Shown here piece after piece: positions 46,805-59,225 of a stretch of DNA of 64,000 bases. Under the pieces are notes generated by a model. It saw only the letters and a program-made list of their open reading frames with translations, was not told the origin of the DNA and searched no databases. How positions within the stretch are numbered: the stretch's first letter is position 1; each line of letters starts with the position of its first letter. The stretch spans positions 91,352,533 to 91,416,532 of the forward strand of contig OX393549.1 of NCBI GenBank assembly GCA_947650365.1. Reading direction: 5' to 3'. Source of the DNA: Chamaelirium japonicum (taxonomy: Eukaryota; Streptophyta; Magnoliopsida; Liliales; Melanthiaceae). The position numbers were made by a program, and so were the translations under genes.

Positions 46805-49800
46805 TGTGATGGTGACACATATCCGAGGTGCCCCGGGCACCCCACGGTCAACTAATCCAATGCTCCATAATTATTAAAGCCCATATATATATATATATAT
46901 ATATATATCATATATATAATTTATAATTAATTATTAATAACTATATCTTATATATTTTATTAATAATTCCCTCGTGTATTTGCATACTAGTCTCGAGTCG
47001 CTTTGGACCGTAGTTGGGATTACCTAGGGTCTTCTAACGTGGCTCCAACTTAGACTCGAGTATACCGACCAAACTCTTCACTCATGTTTATGTCCTAAGT
47101 TAGTCAACACCAATTCCACTAAATGATCTTCGGGTTAGCAAGACAATATCTAGCCTTACAACTTACGATTATGTCCCTCCATCTCAGTGTATCCATGAAC
47201 ACAGCTAGTTTACTTGTGATAAACTGTTGATAGAATGCTTTTTGCTATGTGTCGTTGTAAAAGCTATTTATCAAAAACCAATACCTGCAATTATAACTCA
47301 GAGAATTTTGAAAGTATAGGGCAAGTAAGGATCGAACCATACGTAAGTTGATGCCTAGAGAAGATATCACAAATGAAGCTTGATTAAATTGAATGAAGTT
47401 TGGATTTCTTTATTATTTTTGAAAATAATTTATTTTAGAAAGTAGATACAGAAAACTAATAATTCAAATTAAAATAGACTAAAAGAAAAATCCACCTAGG
47501 AGGAGGTTGATAAACCATGATTTGATTCTGACTTCTCTTGCAATATCACTTTCTTTTATCTGCACTTGAGACTGGAATTTTTACCATCTCAAGCGGAAAG
47601 TTTAGAGTTAAAGCCCACGTTATCTAATTTCATTATATAATACCCTCATAATCTTAAGAATAGAATCCTTCTTATGGTAAAGAAGTACAACTAGTTCAAT
47701 TGTGAGAATTTATCTAATGAAAATTAGATAAGAATAAAATAATAATTCGTCTACTTAACCATTGATTAACTGTCGGAGTTCGAAGTATCACCCGAATCCC
47801 AATTGAATGGAAATACGGGAGAGCTTCTTCTCTCTTTAGAATGGAAATCAAATGTGATAAGAGACTTAGTCATTAAGCGAGATCGAGAGCAATTTGCAAG
47901 TAAATAAAATCAGTTATTCACCATGGCATCGAACCCCGCTCCCTAGAGGGAGGGAGTTTAGCCGGGCATGATGTGAACGCATACAGAATATAAAAAAAAT
48001 TAAGCATGGCAGAAAGAGATGAATGCATAAGAAACTATAACTAGAAAACACTTTTATTAAATCAAAGAACAATTATACCCACTACTTTGAAAAACTTCTT
48101 TCAGAAAATAAACAATATTACAAACACACACACACACACACTTCGCACTCTCTCTACATTATGAAAAAGCTCTTTGGAAAAACTGATGCCCCTCCCTAGA
48201 GGGAGGGGTGGGTCGGTTCCGTCCTCTTTTCCTCCTGGCCAAGTCCTCCATTTATAGGGTCTTGTAACTTGCTCTCCAAGGTTTTAGTTTTGGTAAAAAT
48301 GTCTTGGGTTGGTAAGAAGTAAAAGGGAGAATAAAGGAGAAGAATTTGTGAGAGAAAGAGGAAGGTTTCGGATAGGATATGAAAGGAAAGAGAATAAATG
48401 AGGAGAGAAATGATAAGAAAGATTGCAGAAAAAGGGTAGAAGGGGGGATGGTTGTGATCGGCTGGGATAGTAGAGGGGATTTCAGTTGGTATTGTGATTA
48501 GATCAGGATGGGAATGAATGGCTTGAATGGACTTGTACAACTGGGATCGGGTAACGGATGGGAGATGGGATCACGGAGGTTGGGATCAACTCATGGACGG
48601 CTGGGATCAGATTTTTAGAGAGAGACGTTGGTGAGAATCTAGAGAGATTTAAGGAAGAGAGATTGCCGCATGCATGGCTGTACATGAGTGATATTTAATA
48701 TAGGGATTGCTGGTTAATTAATTATGAATAGCTGAAATCATGCATGGGTTTTGGGTTAATATCGAAGAGGGAATCCAAGAGAATTTAAGAGAGAAATCGG
48801 GTGGCAGCTAAAGAGAGAGAGAATGCGATATATGGAAAGAGATCACGAGGGGCTGGGTACAGCTGCATGGGTCTTGATCGGCTGGGTTTGGATCGGTGTA
48901 ATAATGAGAGATGAGAGGGAATTGTTAAGAGAAATAAAGAAGCAAGAAATTAGGAGAGAAAGAAGGGGTTTTTGTTTTCGGTTACAGCTGGGATCGGTTA
49001 TGAGATGAGCATGCACAGAGGTCTAATAGCGAGGTGTAGGTGTTGTATGAAATCTGGACGGCTGTGATGAAATTAATGGAAGAAAAGAAAGAGAGAAATA
49101 AGAAAAACTAGAGAGAGAAAAGATCGGAGCTCAGCTCTCGATCGGGTTGGTGCCGGGTTTGGTGCACGGGACGACTGTGATTAAGTGGCAATGAAAGAGA
49201 GAGTGCTGGGTGGTTAACCTCGCATGCATGCAGGCATGCATGGAAGGGACGACTGTGATGTTTTGATTGCAACGAATCCGAGAGAGAGAGAGAGAAAAAT
49301 AGAAACGGGAGAGAAGAGAGAGATGGGTCAGCCGGGTCGGGTAAAGGGTTGCGAATGGGGTAGAACGGACGGCTGTGATTTGTTAGAAGAGGAGAAAAAA
49401 CTGTATGTGCTGTTAACACATGCATGTGCATGGAAGCTCGGGACGGCTCAGATTGGTTTTGAGAAAAGAGAGAAAAGAACTTATCGATGCATGTGTTTTT
49501 TAATCTGATGGCTGTGATTAAGTGGAAATGAGAGGTGGGTGCAATGGGGTTGTGATCAGTTGGGAATGACAAGGGACGCTGCATGCATGGGTTAGTATAG
49601 AACGGACGGGTAAGGGTGGTCGGGATTAATCAGTGTGGGATCAAGTGAGTGGGTTTTGGTTTCGTGGACGTGCAACGGTTTTGGAGACGGGTAGGTGGGG
49701 TCCGAGATCATCCATTGCGAGCTCACTTCTCAACCATCTGAACCAATCATCGCATCCATTGTCCGTCGTCCCTTCCACTGGTTCTCAACGTGTGCCCTAC

Positions 49801-50849
49801 GCCTGAAGCCCATGCTAGTATTCCGGTACATCACATTGGGAGGGAGCTTTATTCCCTGCGAAGCGAACATAAAATGATGCTGATCAGTTCCTTACACTAA
49901 AATTAATAGAAAAATGAATAATAGACTATCGAGCTGTATAATTGTCATGCATGAGATGTATTAGAGCGGGCCAATATACCGTTGTGTTCGTATGAAATTC
50001 TATTTTGCAGTGGTGCAAAGATAATCATGCAGTTTACGTGTAGTATGAAAGTTTTACGTAGCAAAGTGACGCTATGTGCATGATAAAGAAGGGATAATTC
50101 GCACCAAATGGACGTTCAACAACTGTCCAACCAGCTTGTGTCACATCTTGAACTCCATGAAACTTTATCAAAGCCTATTTGAACATCCACCTTAGTAGAA
50201 CATCCATTAACCGATGATTGATCAGGTTTGGATAATCAAATCTAATGATCAACTCATGGGGATTCTTAATCTTTTTACGGTGAGTGAATTCCATCTTGAG
50301 ATCTAGGGTTTCATGTAACCCACACTCAGCTACCCAAGATATCCAGGTGTTGGTCCTAAGGACTTTACTGATTGATAAGTCAAAGTAACCGAGCATAAGC
50401 TTAAGGTTCACTAGTCTATCAGGATTAAGAGCATATCGGCTATGTAAGTTATGAGAACCCTAATAACTTGGACAATATAATATCCCTGACAGTATTATAT
50501 CATTGGGTTTACTCATGATTCGTCAATGCATCTCATGCACTAGTATATTGACTTGGAATCGACTATTCCAATGGTATGAGATTAACCACCCCCCGATTGG
50601 GAGTCAATCATGCTACAGCCTACCTAGTAAGATATCCGATCTCACCATCGACTGTGACTATTTTAAAGTATCTAGTATGTGTGATTCATATATATCTATA
50701 TATGAATTGAGCATTCATATAACTTTATCACACCTAGATCACTTAAGGATTTTCTGCTCTATCATTCATCTCATGAATGTAAACACATTGTATCCATTGT
50801 CTATGCACAAAATCATTATCCTCTTGTTTGAGGGCATACAATCCCAACA
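45926..50849 (-). repeat. 5' LTR of the nested copia element, interrupted
   Basis: It matches the left LTR from 45926 to about 47227 and from about 50121 to 50849. It contains a CT microsatellite (46771-46802) and a TA tract (46884-46908) that are shorter or different in the other LTR. The insertion at 47228-50120 separates the two parts. Confidence 0.9.
47228..50120. mobile_element. 2.9 kb non-coding insertion in the copia LTR, probable solo LTR
   Basis: Comparison of the two copia LTRs shows extra sequence starting TGATAGAATGC and ending ACGTTCAAC. AACTGT is repeated on both sides (47222-47227 and 50121-50126), a 5-6 bp target duplication. The start is LTR-like, and the phrase GGGCAAGTAAGGATCGAACC near 47320 is familiar from plant gypsy LTRs. 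The 3' half repeats phrases such as GGCTGTGAT and CATGCATG. No protein motifs. A non-canonical right end leaves the class open (solo LTR or LARD). Confidence 0.65.
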
Positions 50850-52726
50850 GTGACTACGCCTTCGATGATGAAGGCTATGACGATGAGGTAGTCACCTACG
50901 AAGATGAAGGGGATGGCCACTTGTTGGTGGTACAGAGGCTGATGTATGCACCACGCCAAGAGCTTGACTCCTAGCACCACCACATATTCAGGACAAGGTG
51001 CACTGTTAACCAGAAGGTGTGCGACCTCATCATTGACGGGGGGGAGGAGCGAGAACATCACATCTACGACCATGGTGGAGAAACTCCAACTGCACACATA
51101 GAAGCACCCGAACCCCTACAAGATCGAGTGGCTCAAGGATTTCGGCGAGGTAAAAGTACTCATCGATGCAAAGATTTTCTCTCAATCGGTACATTTTATA
51201 AAGATGAGATCCCGTGTGTTATTATAGAGATGGAAGCTTGCTATATCTTATTAGAACGATCGTGGCAGTTTGACACAAACGCCATTCATGGGGGTCAAGA
51301 AAACACTTACACCTTCTCCAAGGACGGGCATAAGGTTGTCGTTGGCCCTATGCAGGGTGTAGCAAACAACATATACACAATGGTGGTCAAAAGGGGAAGA
51401 GATACAGTCTGTCGAGGTTCCAAACAAAGTACAATATCTCTTCCAAGAATTTCGAAAGATCATGCTCAAGGACCTGCCCAATGGATTGCATCGGTGCGAG
51501 ATATTTAGCACAACATCTATCTCATATCGGGTGCTAGGACACCACAGGCCAGAAGATCTCGAAGGAACAAGAGGTCATGCAAAGTCAAGTAGAAGATCTT
51601 ATCAACAAGGCACTAGTTCATGAAAACATGAGCCCTTGCACGGTACTAGCGTTGCTGACCCCAAAATAGATGAAAGTTGGCGAATATGCATCGACAGCCG
51701 AACCATCAACAAAATTACTATGGAGTATCGGTTTCTTATCCTCCGTCTTGACTATATGCTCGATATGCTGGAGAGTTCCAAAATCTTCTCAAAGGTCGAC
51801 CTCAAGAGCAGCTATCACCAAATCCGGATCCGACCCGGAGATAAGTGGGAGACCGCCTTTAAGATCAAGAAGGGCCTCTACGAGTGGCTAGTTATGTCTT
51901 TCAGGCTCTCAAAGGCTCCGAGTACCTTTTTTATGTGAGTAATGAACAAGGTACTCAAACCCTTTGCTAGTAAACTTGTGGTTGTTTATTTTAAGGATAT
52001 TCTCGTATACAACCAAAAGAAAGAAGACCATATCAAACATCTAAGGCAAGTCTTCTCTGCCTTCTAAGAAGCCAACCTCTTCCTCAATCTAAAGAAGTGC
52101 AGCTTCATGGCAACTAGCTCGGTATTTTTGGGCTATGGCGTGATCGACAATGGCATTCATGTCGACGAGGAGAACATGATGGCCATCCGAGAGTGGCTTA
52201 CCCCGAGAGTGCCACGGAGGTGTGAAGCTTTCATGGCTTAGAAACCTTCTACCGGCGATATGTGCGCAACTTCAGCAGCCTCACCACCCTACTAACAGAC
52301 TGCATGAAGATGGGAAAGCTCCAGCGGACATACGAAACTGAGCAAAGCTTTGCTATCATCAAGGAGAATCTGACAACCACCCCAGTGTTGGCTTTACCTA
52401 GCTTCGAGAAGTTGTTCGAAGTATACTGCGATGCCTCCGGAGTGGGCATTGGCGCAATCCTATCACGGGAATCAAAACCCGTAGCCTTTTACAGTGATAA
52501 ATTTAGCGATGCCAGAAAGAAATAGTCCACCTACGAGCTTGAGCCGTACATCGTGGTTCGGACTCTAAAACATTGGGAACACTGCCTCATCCAGAGGGAG
52601 TTCTTGCTGCATGCTGACCACCAATCTCTCAAGTTTCTTGACAGCTCGAATAATACCAACTAGATGCATGCCCGTTGGCTTGCCATAATCCAAAAGGTTA
52701 CCTACATCATTAAACACAAAGTCGGG
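50850..52726 (+). pseudogene. Ty3/gypsy protease-RT-RNase H, continuation of the interrupted element
   Basis: It resumes exactly after the copia target duplicate. The protease region reads FRTRCTVNQKVCDLIIDGG. RT follows with [39 protein letters not shown] and [20 protein letters not shown]. RNase H reads [19 protein letters not shown] and later HADHQSLKFLD. Several frames are joined by stops and frameshifts, so it is inactive. It is cut again at 52726 within TYIIKHKVG, just before the integrase, by another LTR. Confidence 0.88.
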
Positions 52727-54128
52727 TGATCGGCACATAAACACGCCGTATTTATGCCGCTAAGTATATGTCAAATCACCAGTATTATGCTTTAAAATGC
52801 TTTGATTACTTAATTATTTTTCTGTGATTTGCAGAAAAGGAGCCACAAGAGCAAAGAACACATCAAATAACAATATAGCGGAAAACTACTAAAAGCAGCT
52901 TCCAGAGAGAAAGCAACTCCAAAGGCAACCCTCGCATGCAATCGGCCGTAGTCAGGGACTTTCCCAAGACCAATCGATCAGCCGCGGGCCCCGATTGATA
53001 AAAAATAATTGTTTCCACAGATAGAGAGTTTTCAAAGTCCGATCGATCGACCGTGAGGCCCGATTGATCAGAAATAGTCGTTTCTGTAGATAGAGGGTTT
53101 TCAAAGTCCGATCGATCGGACGTGAGGCCCGATCGATTGGAAGTAGTTGCTCGTGCCCTCGACGCTCCAGATCTACCACGGGATGAATAAAACTAGCATA
53201 TTGGGGAAGCTATAAATCTGGGTTTCTCTTGAGAGAACACATCCGAATTTTGGACTCGGAGTTCGCCATCCTCCGGATAATTCAAGAGAAAAAAAAGAAG
53301 AGAAGCTGCCATGGATTGCGCACCATCCTTCATCAACGTCTCCACCGTCATCTCTATCATGAATGACTAATCCTCCTCTAGGGCTTCGATGAAGCCCTAC
53401 CCTTGTTCTGGTTCTTTTTATGCATTTTAGGATTTTGTAATTCCAATTGGAGAATAGCTAGATAAAGATTTTATAAAGAATAATTCGTTGCTCATCTTTT
53501 TTTTTTTTACATGTTCATCTTTATTGATAGAATTGAATAGAACCAATAATGTCTAGCTTCACCCTTTAATGCCCCTTACCATCTCCCAAGAGATGTGTCA
53601 TGCCTAGGAAGATAATCCGTACCCTAAAAAGATGGACTGTGTTAAACTAAGATGATGCATGTCATGTGTGCAATGAAAATGTATCTTGTTTAACTTATTA
53701 TTTTTTTATAAGATGAATTAGGCTAAGGGGAGACGATCCATGTACCCAAATGACAGATCGTGCCGATCGAAGATAACTCATGTCGAAGATAATAATGACC
53801 ACTGTTGAGATTCGTCACAATCCTGATTGTAGCAACTCGAAACGCTCCTCTAGAATTCGCAGATCCTAAATGACATAATTAGACTAGACCTTGGCTAGCG
53901 GTGGATTCTCCGTCCTAGGATTTCTCCCATTGATTCCCCTTATTAATTTAATTGCTTAGTCTTAGTTTTAATTAAATCTATAATCTCTACTCAACTCTAT
54001 TCACTAATTGTATTAATCCCTAAAATCAACCTTAGTTACACAGTCACAATCTATGAGGACGATACCGGTAATTAACCCGTACTACAAACAATTCAGCTTT
54101 AAGATATCGATGTGATTGGGTTTGATCA
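52727..54128 (+). repeat. LTR of a Tat/Athila-like gypsy element inserted in gypsy pol
   Basis: It starts TGATCGGCACATAAACACGCC exactly where the gypsy pol stops and ends GGGTTTGATCA. TGATC...GATCA are perfect inverted ends. A tandem phrase CCGATCGATCGG... with TAGAGGGTTTTCAAAGTC repeats about three times at 52970-53150. Ten bases downstream lies a degenerate tRNA-Asp-type primer-binding site, which is typical of the Tat/Athila group. Confidence 0.65.
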
Positions 54129-54137
54129 TAAAATTTT

Positions 54138-54157
54138 TAGCACCATTGCCAAGGATT
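54138..54157 (+). promoter_or_regulatory. Degenerate primer-binding site (tRNA-Asp type)
   Basis: TAGCACCATTGCCAAGGATT matches the usual TGGCGCCGTTGCCGGGGAT with only G-to-A changes, as expected from deamination of methylated cytosines on the other strand. Confidence 0.65.
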
Positions 54158-55090
<933 letters not shown>

Positions 55091-55094
55091 TTTG

Positions 55095-55345
55095 AGGACC
55101 TCAACAGACTGTATCTCTTCCCCTTTTGACCACCATTGTGTATATGCTGTTTGCTACACCCTGCATAGGGCCAAGGACAACCTTATGCCCGTCCTTGGAG
55201 AAGGAAGGTGTAAGTGTTTTGGAATCTCGACGGACTGTATCTCTTCCCTTTTGACCACCATTGTGCATAAGGTTCTCCAAGGATTGTATCTCTTCGTTTG
55301 GAATCTCGACAGACTGTCCTCGAGCATGATCTTTAACGGTAGTAA
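55095..55345 (-). pseudogene. Inverted fragment of gypsy pol
   Basis: On the minus strand it matches the gypsy region at about 51300-51425 (GCAAACAACATATACACAAT and GGTCAAAAGGGGAAGAGATA). It then contains a second, partial copy of the same end (GGTCAAAAGGGAAGAGATAC). It is therefore an internally duplicated piece of a related gypsy element in opposite orientation. Confidence 0.75.
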
Positions 55346-55975
55346 AGCTGTTTTTAGCAGCCATGACGAAATCACTATAGCTGCTACAATGATTTCATTG
55401 TAGCCGCTATAGAAAAATCACTGTAGCAGCTATAGTGATCCCACTATCGTTTTCGAAATTGGAGGGGATCAAATGCGGTTCTATAAACAGTGGTAATTTA
55501 GTAAATTCAGTAACATATATCCTTATCATTTTAGTCTTTTAGTAATTAATTAAGCCGCTACAATTTAAATGGTGAACCATGGATATGAGCTTAAAGGAAA
55601 AGGTTGTCGGGACCTATCCTAAAATAAAATAATTAAAAAGGACTGATTATTATCCGTCCCAAATTCATATATGATAATAAAACTGAATTAAGGGTACGTA
55701 ACTCATAATACCCTACATTGTGTGTAACTTCAAGGGGCAAAATATAATTTATCGTAACTTTTTTTAATATTGTGTATAACCTATAGCCGCCACTAGCTCA
55801 TAAATATAGTTCAAGATCTATGGTCATGGTTTCTTGAGTAACATGCCGTTTTATGGGGGTGGATAAGTTTTCTATCCAACATCAAACACACCCGGATTCC
55901 ATTTGTGGGGTGCAATTAGTTTTTGGGCTGGTGGCGCTGATCATTGGGTGCACTTTAAGAGAAAGGAGCATTACC
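55346..55975. other. Spacer with short inverted repeats
   Basis: Repeats of CACTATAGCTGCTACA and its complement occur at 55375-55440 and could fold back. The rest is AT-rich with nothing recognised. Confidence 0.35.
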
Positions 55976-56470
55976 TAGGGGTGGCAATCCTTGACCCGAC
56001 CCGAAGTTAGGGATTTGGGTTTGGCCTAAACGAGTTCGGGTCATAAACGGGTCGACCCGATTGACCTATTTATTTAATGGGTCGGGTTCGGGTTTGTACT
56101 TATGACCCAATTGACCCGGCTTGACCCGTTTACCAAATGGGTTGTGTCAACCCGACCCGACCCGAGCCAACCCGAACCGACCTGACCCAACTTGAACCAA
56201 CTCAACCCAACCCGGCCCAATCCGACCCGTCTTGACTCAACCCAACAGGTTTACATGGGTTCTGTTGATCCAACCCGACCTGACACGACCCGACCTGTTT
56301 AGTAAACGGGTTAAATGGGTCGGGTCGAGTCGGGTCAACCTGTTTATTAGGCGGGTCGGGTTTGGGTTTAAGGTTTTGACCCATTTATTAAACGGGTCAG
56401 GTTTGGGTTGGGTGTTTTGCCCTTCAACCCGAACCCGACCCGACCCGACCCATTGCCAACCCCCCCCCCG
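55976..56470. mobile_element. Second, decayed copy of the ACCCG-rich hAT-type element
   Basis: It starts TAGGGGTGGCAATCCTTGAC like the element at 26290 and shares its GGGTCGACCCGATTGACC and ACCCGACC interior. The right end is damaged by a C run (CATTGCCAACCCCCCC). The internal duplication of the first copy is absent. No clear target duplication. Confidence 0.75.
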
Positions 56471-56711
56471 CCCCCCCTTTTCAACTTTGATGTTCTTTAT
56501 CAAATCAGGGGATAAGAATCCCCGGATTATTACTATTTTGCCCCCCTCGGCCCATAGGATGTGGGCATTGCATTCTATATATAGGCAGTTGGACCCGGCC
56601 CATCCAAGACTTATATTACTAATTATACCCCTTTGTAACGTCCAGACAAATCTAGTCCACATCCTCCGCAACCAGACCAACTAACCAACCAACTAAACCA
56701 ACGTCCCCGGC

Positions 56712-56720
56712 CTATATATA
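56712..56720 (+). promoter_or_regulatory. TATA box of the pectinesterase gene
   Basis: CTATATATA stands 155 bp before the ATG. A transcription start about 30 bp downstream would give a leader of roughly 130 nt. A second TATA-like stretch (CTATATATA, about 56574) lies further up. Confidence 0.6.
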
Positions 56721-56874
56721 CACCCGCTCTTCTCTGAAGCGTCAGGCCATAACACGGTGGAGCTCCGGCTCCGAATAAATTCCCTCTCCATCTCTCCATA
56801 CACAACCCGGCCACCGATTTCACCACCCCATTCTCTTAACCATACAAAGGAGAGAGTAAAATAAAAAAAGGAAA

Positions 56875-58656
56875 ATGGCCAAAAAGGCCCTAATCGGCGC
56901 CGTATCCGCCATCGTCCTGGTGGCAGCGGTCGTCGGCGTTGTCGCCGGCGTGCTCCGCTCCCACCACAGCTCTGCACCGGGTGACAGCGGCGGCCTCGCG
57001 ACCACCTCCAAGTCCATCTCTGCCATCTGCGCCCCCACCGACTACCGCGCGACCTGCGAGCAGACCCTGTCTGCCGCCGTGAATGGCTCTTCCGACCACA
57101 GGGCCATCATCCAGGCCGCCGTGAAGGCCACCATCGAGCAGGTCACCACTGCTTTCCACCACTCCGACGACATCAGCAAGAACGTGACCGACGCCTACCA
57201 CAAGCTGGTGCTCTCCGACTGCAAGGAGCTCCTCCAGGACGCCGTCGACGAGCTCAACGCCGTCTTGGTGGAGTCGCAGAGCCTGAAAGGGATGGCGAAC
57301 CGGACGGCCGACATCCAGACATGGCTGAGCGCCGTCATCTCCTACCAGCAGACCTGCCTCGACGGGTTCAACAACACGGAGCTGAGGAAGGCGATGGAGG
57401 ACGTGCTCACCAGGGCGGGCCAGCTCACGAGCAATGCGCTCGCGATCTTCAACGAGTTCAGCGCTCTGTTCAAGGACCTTGACCTGAACCTCACGTTCGG
57501 TCCCGGCCGCCGGCTTCTTGCCGAAGACGGGTACCCCTCGTGGTTCTCGGCCGGCGACCGAAAGCTGCTGGCGAACCACAACGCGGGCCAGTTGAAGCCC
57601 AACGTGGTGGTGGCCAAGGACGGGAGCGGCAACTTCAAGACCATCAACCAGGCCCTTGCCGCCGTTCCCAAGGTGTACGCTGGACGGTACGTGATCTACG
57701 TGAAGGCTGGGATCTACGCTGAGAACGTCATCGTTGAGAAGAACAAGGTCAACATCTTCATGTACGGCGACGGGTCGAGGAAGACGATCGTCACCGATAG
57801 CAAGAACAATGTCGACGGCGTGCCCACTTTCAAGACCGCCACCTTCAGTGAGCCCTCCATCCCTCCTTCATCTTTAAACCCTAAACTATGAGGCATGCAC
57901 TGCACATGTAGTACGCGGCGAACTCACCCGATCGACCCGTCGATCGGTGTATGAATTGCAGGTGCGATCGGGCAGGGATTCATCGCGAAGTCGATGGGAT
58001 TCCGCAACACGGCCGGGGCGGCGAAGCACCAGGCCGTGGCGCTCCGGGTCCAGTCCGACATGTCGGCGTTCTTCCAGTGCCGGATGGACGGCTACCAGGA
58101 CACGCTCTACGCGCAGGCGCACCGCCAGTTCTACCGCAACTGCGTCGTGTCCGGGACCGTCGACTTCATCTTCGGGGACTCCAGCGTCATCCTCCAGAAC
58201 TGCCTCATCGTGGTGCGGCGCCCGTTGGACAACCAGCAGAACACCGTGACGGCGCACGGCCGGAGCGAGAGGCACGAGACGACCGGGCTCGTCATCCACA
58301 ACTGCCGCATCGTGCCCGAAATGCGCCTCTTCCCCGACCGGTTCAAGATCCCCAGCTACCTCGGCCGGCCGTGGAAGCAGTTCGCGAGGACCGTGATCAT
58401 GGAGTCGACCATCGGGGACCTGATCCGGCCCGAGGGGTGGCTGCCGTGGGACGGCCAATTCGCGCTCGACACGCTGTACTACGCCGAGTACGCGAACCGC
58501 GGGCCGGGGGCCGCGACCGCCCGTAGGGTCAAGTGGGCCGGGTTCCATGTGATCGGCAGGAATGAGGCTATGCAGTTCACGGTGGGTCCCTTCATCAATG
58601 GGGACCAGTGGCTCAAGTATACGGGCGGGAGATACATCATTGGGTTGAAGGGTTGA
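56875..58656 (+). CDS. Pectinesterase with N-terminal inhibitor domain (PMEI-PME)
   Basis: Exon 1 is 56875-57847 and exon 2 57962-58656 (intron GTGAGC...TTGCAG), giving 555 residues. It removes methyl esters from cell-wall homogalacturonan. Residues 5-27 form a signal anchor (LIGAVSAIVLVAAVVGVVAG). About 49-195 is the inhibitor domain with its cysteines (ICAP..., TC, DCKELL, QTCLDGF). Processing motifs RRLL (212-215) and RKLL (229-232) precede the catalytic domain. Catalytic-site motifs are intact: GIYAE (279-283), QAVALR (348-353), YQDTLY (369-374), DFIFG (392-396) and LGRPW (458-462). The intron after the TATFS coding region is at a position common in the family. The protein is exported through the secretory route and cleaved. 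Third codon positions are almost all G or C. The gene appears complete. Confidence 0.95.
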
Positions 58657-59225
58657 CGTGCGTACGTATGTACGTGCATGCATGCAAAGGTGGTGTTGAG
58701 ACAATAGAGGAGAGAGAATTAATAAAAAAAAAACTATATAGGGGGGAGAGAGAGAGAGAGACGAGAAGAGAGAGAGAGAGAGAGAGAGAAAGAAGCTAAG
58801 GAAGAGCTGAAACGAGTACGGTGTTGTTTCCGTCTCTATCAAAATAGTCATGATTTCGATTGTAAATGATTGGAAGGTTGGATTTGTTAAACCTGTTTCC
58901 CTATATTAATTAATTAATTGTGTATTATTCTTTCACGTTAATGATTATAAATAAAATTTTATAAATAATTTGTACATGATAAGGGACTAATATAAACATG
59001 TGCAAAACACATTTAAAACTTTTCAAGTGAAATCATTTTAAAATAAAAAAAAATAAACTCCAATAACAATAATAACCCATAAAAAAGGCTAAAAATACTA
59101 AATGGAAGAAAAAATAGTTTATTTAAGACAGAGTGCAATGGATAAATTTATCTTTTAGACTTTGAACTTGTAATTAGTGTTGATTGTGTTTATTACTGAT
59201 CAGGATTCTAATTGACTTGAGCTCG
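58657..59225. other. 3' flank of the pectinesterase gene; (GA)n microsatellite
   Basis: AATAAAAAAAA at about 58720 may serve polyadenylation. A GA-rich tract lies at 58746-58793. Further on is AT-rich sequence without a gene. Confidence 0.5.

Larger units (their letters stand above)
39165..50849 (-). mobile_element. Copia-type LTR retrotransposon nested in the gypsy element
   Basis: The LTRs are TGTTGGGACCGG...ACCAACA at 39165-41172 (2008 bp; 3' LTR in element orientation) and TGTTGAGACCGG...CCCAACA at 45926-50849 (5' LTR, enlarged by a 2.9 kb insertion). GTGAC flanks the unit (39160-39164 and 50850-50854). On the minus strand the primer-binding site TGGTATCAGAGC (45923-45912) is two bases from the 5' LTR, and an AAGTGGGACAT tract precedes the 3' LTR. 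Gene order gag-integrase-RT-RNase H, read from the minus strand, is that of copia. Confidence 0.92.

Noticed and set aside
56890..57579. Minus-strand frame of about 230 codons opposite pectinesterase exon 1
   Set aside because: Antisense shadow of a GC3-rich gene.
57886..58851. Minus-strand open frame of about 320 codons opposite pectinesterase exon 2
   Set aside because: It exists because the sense gene is GC-rich at third positions. The protein is low in complexity, matches no family, and the sense strand has all pectinesterase motifs.
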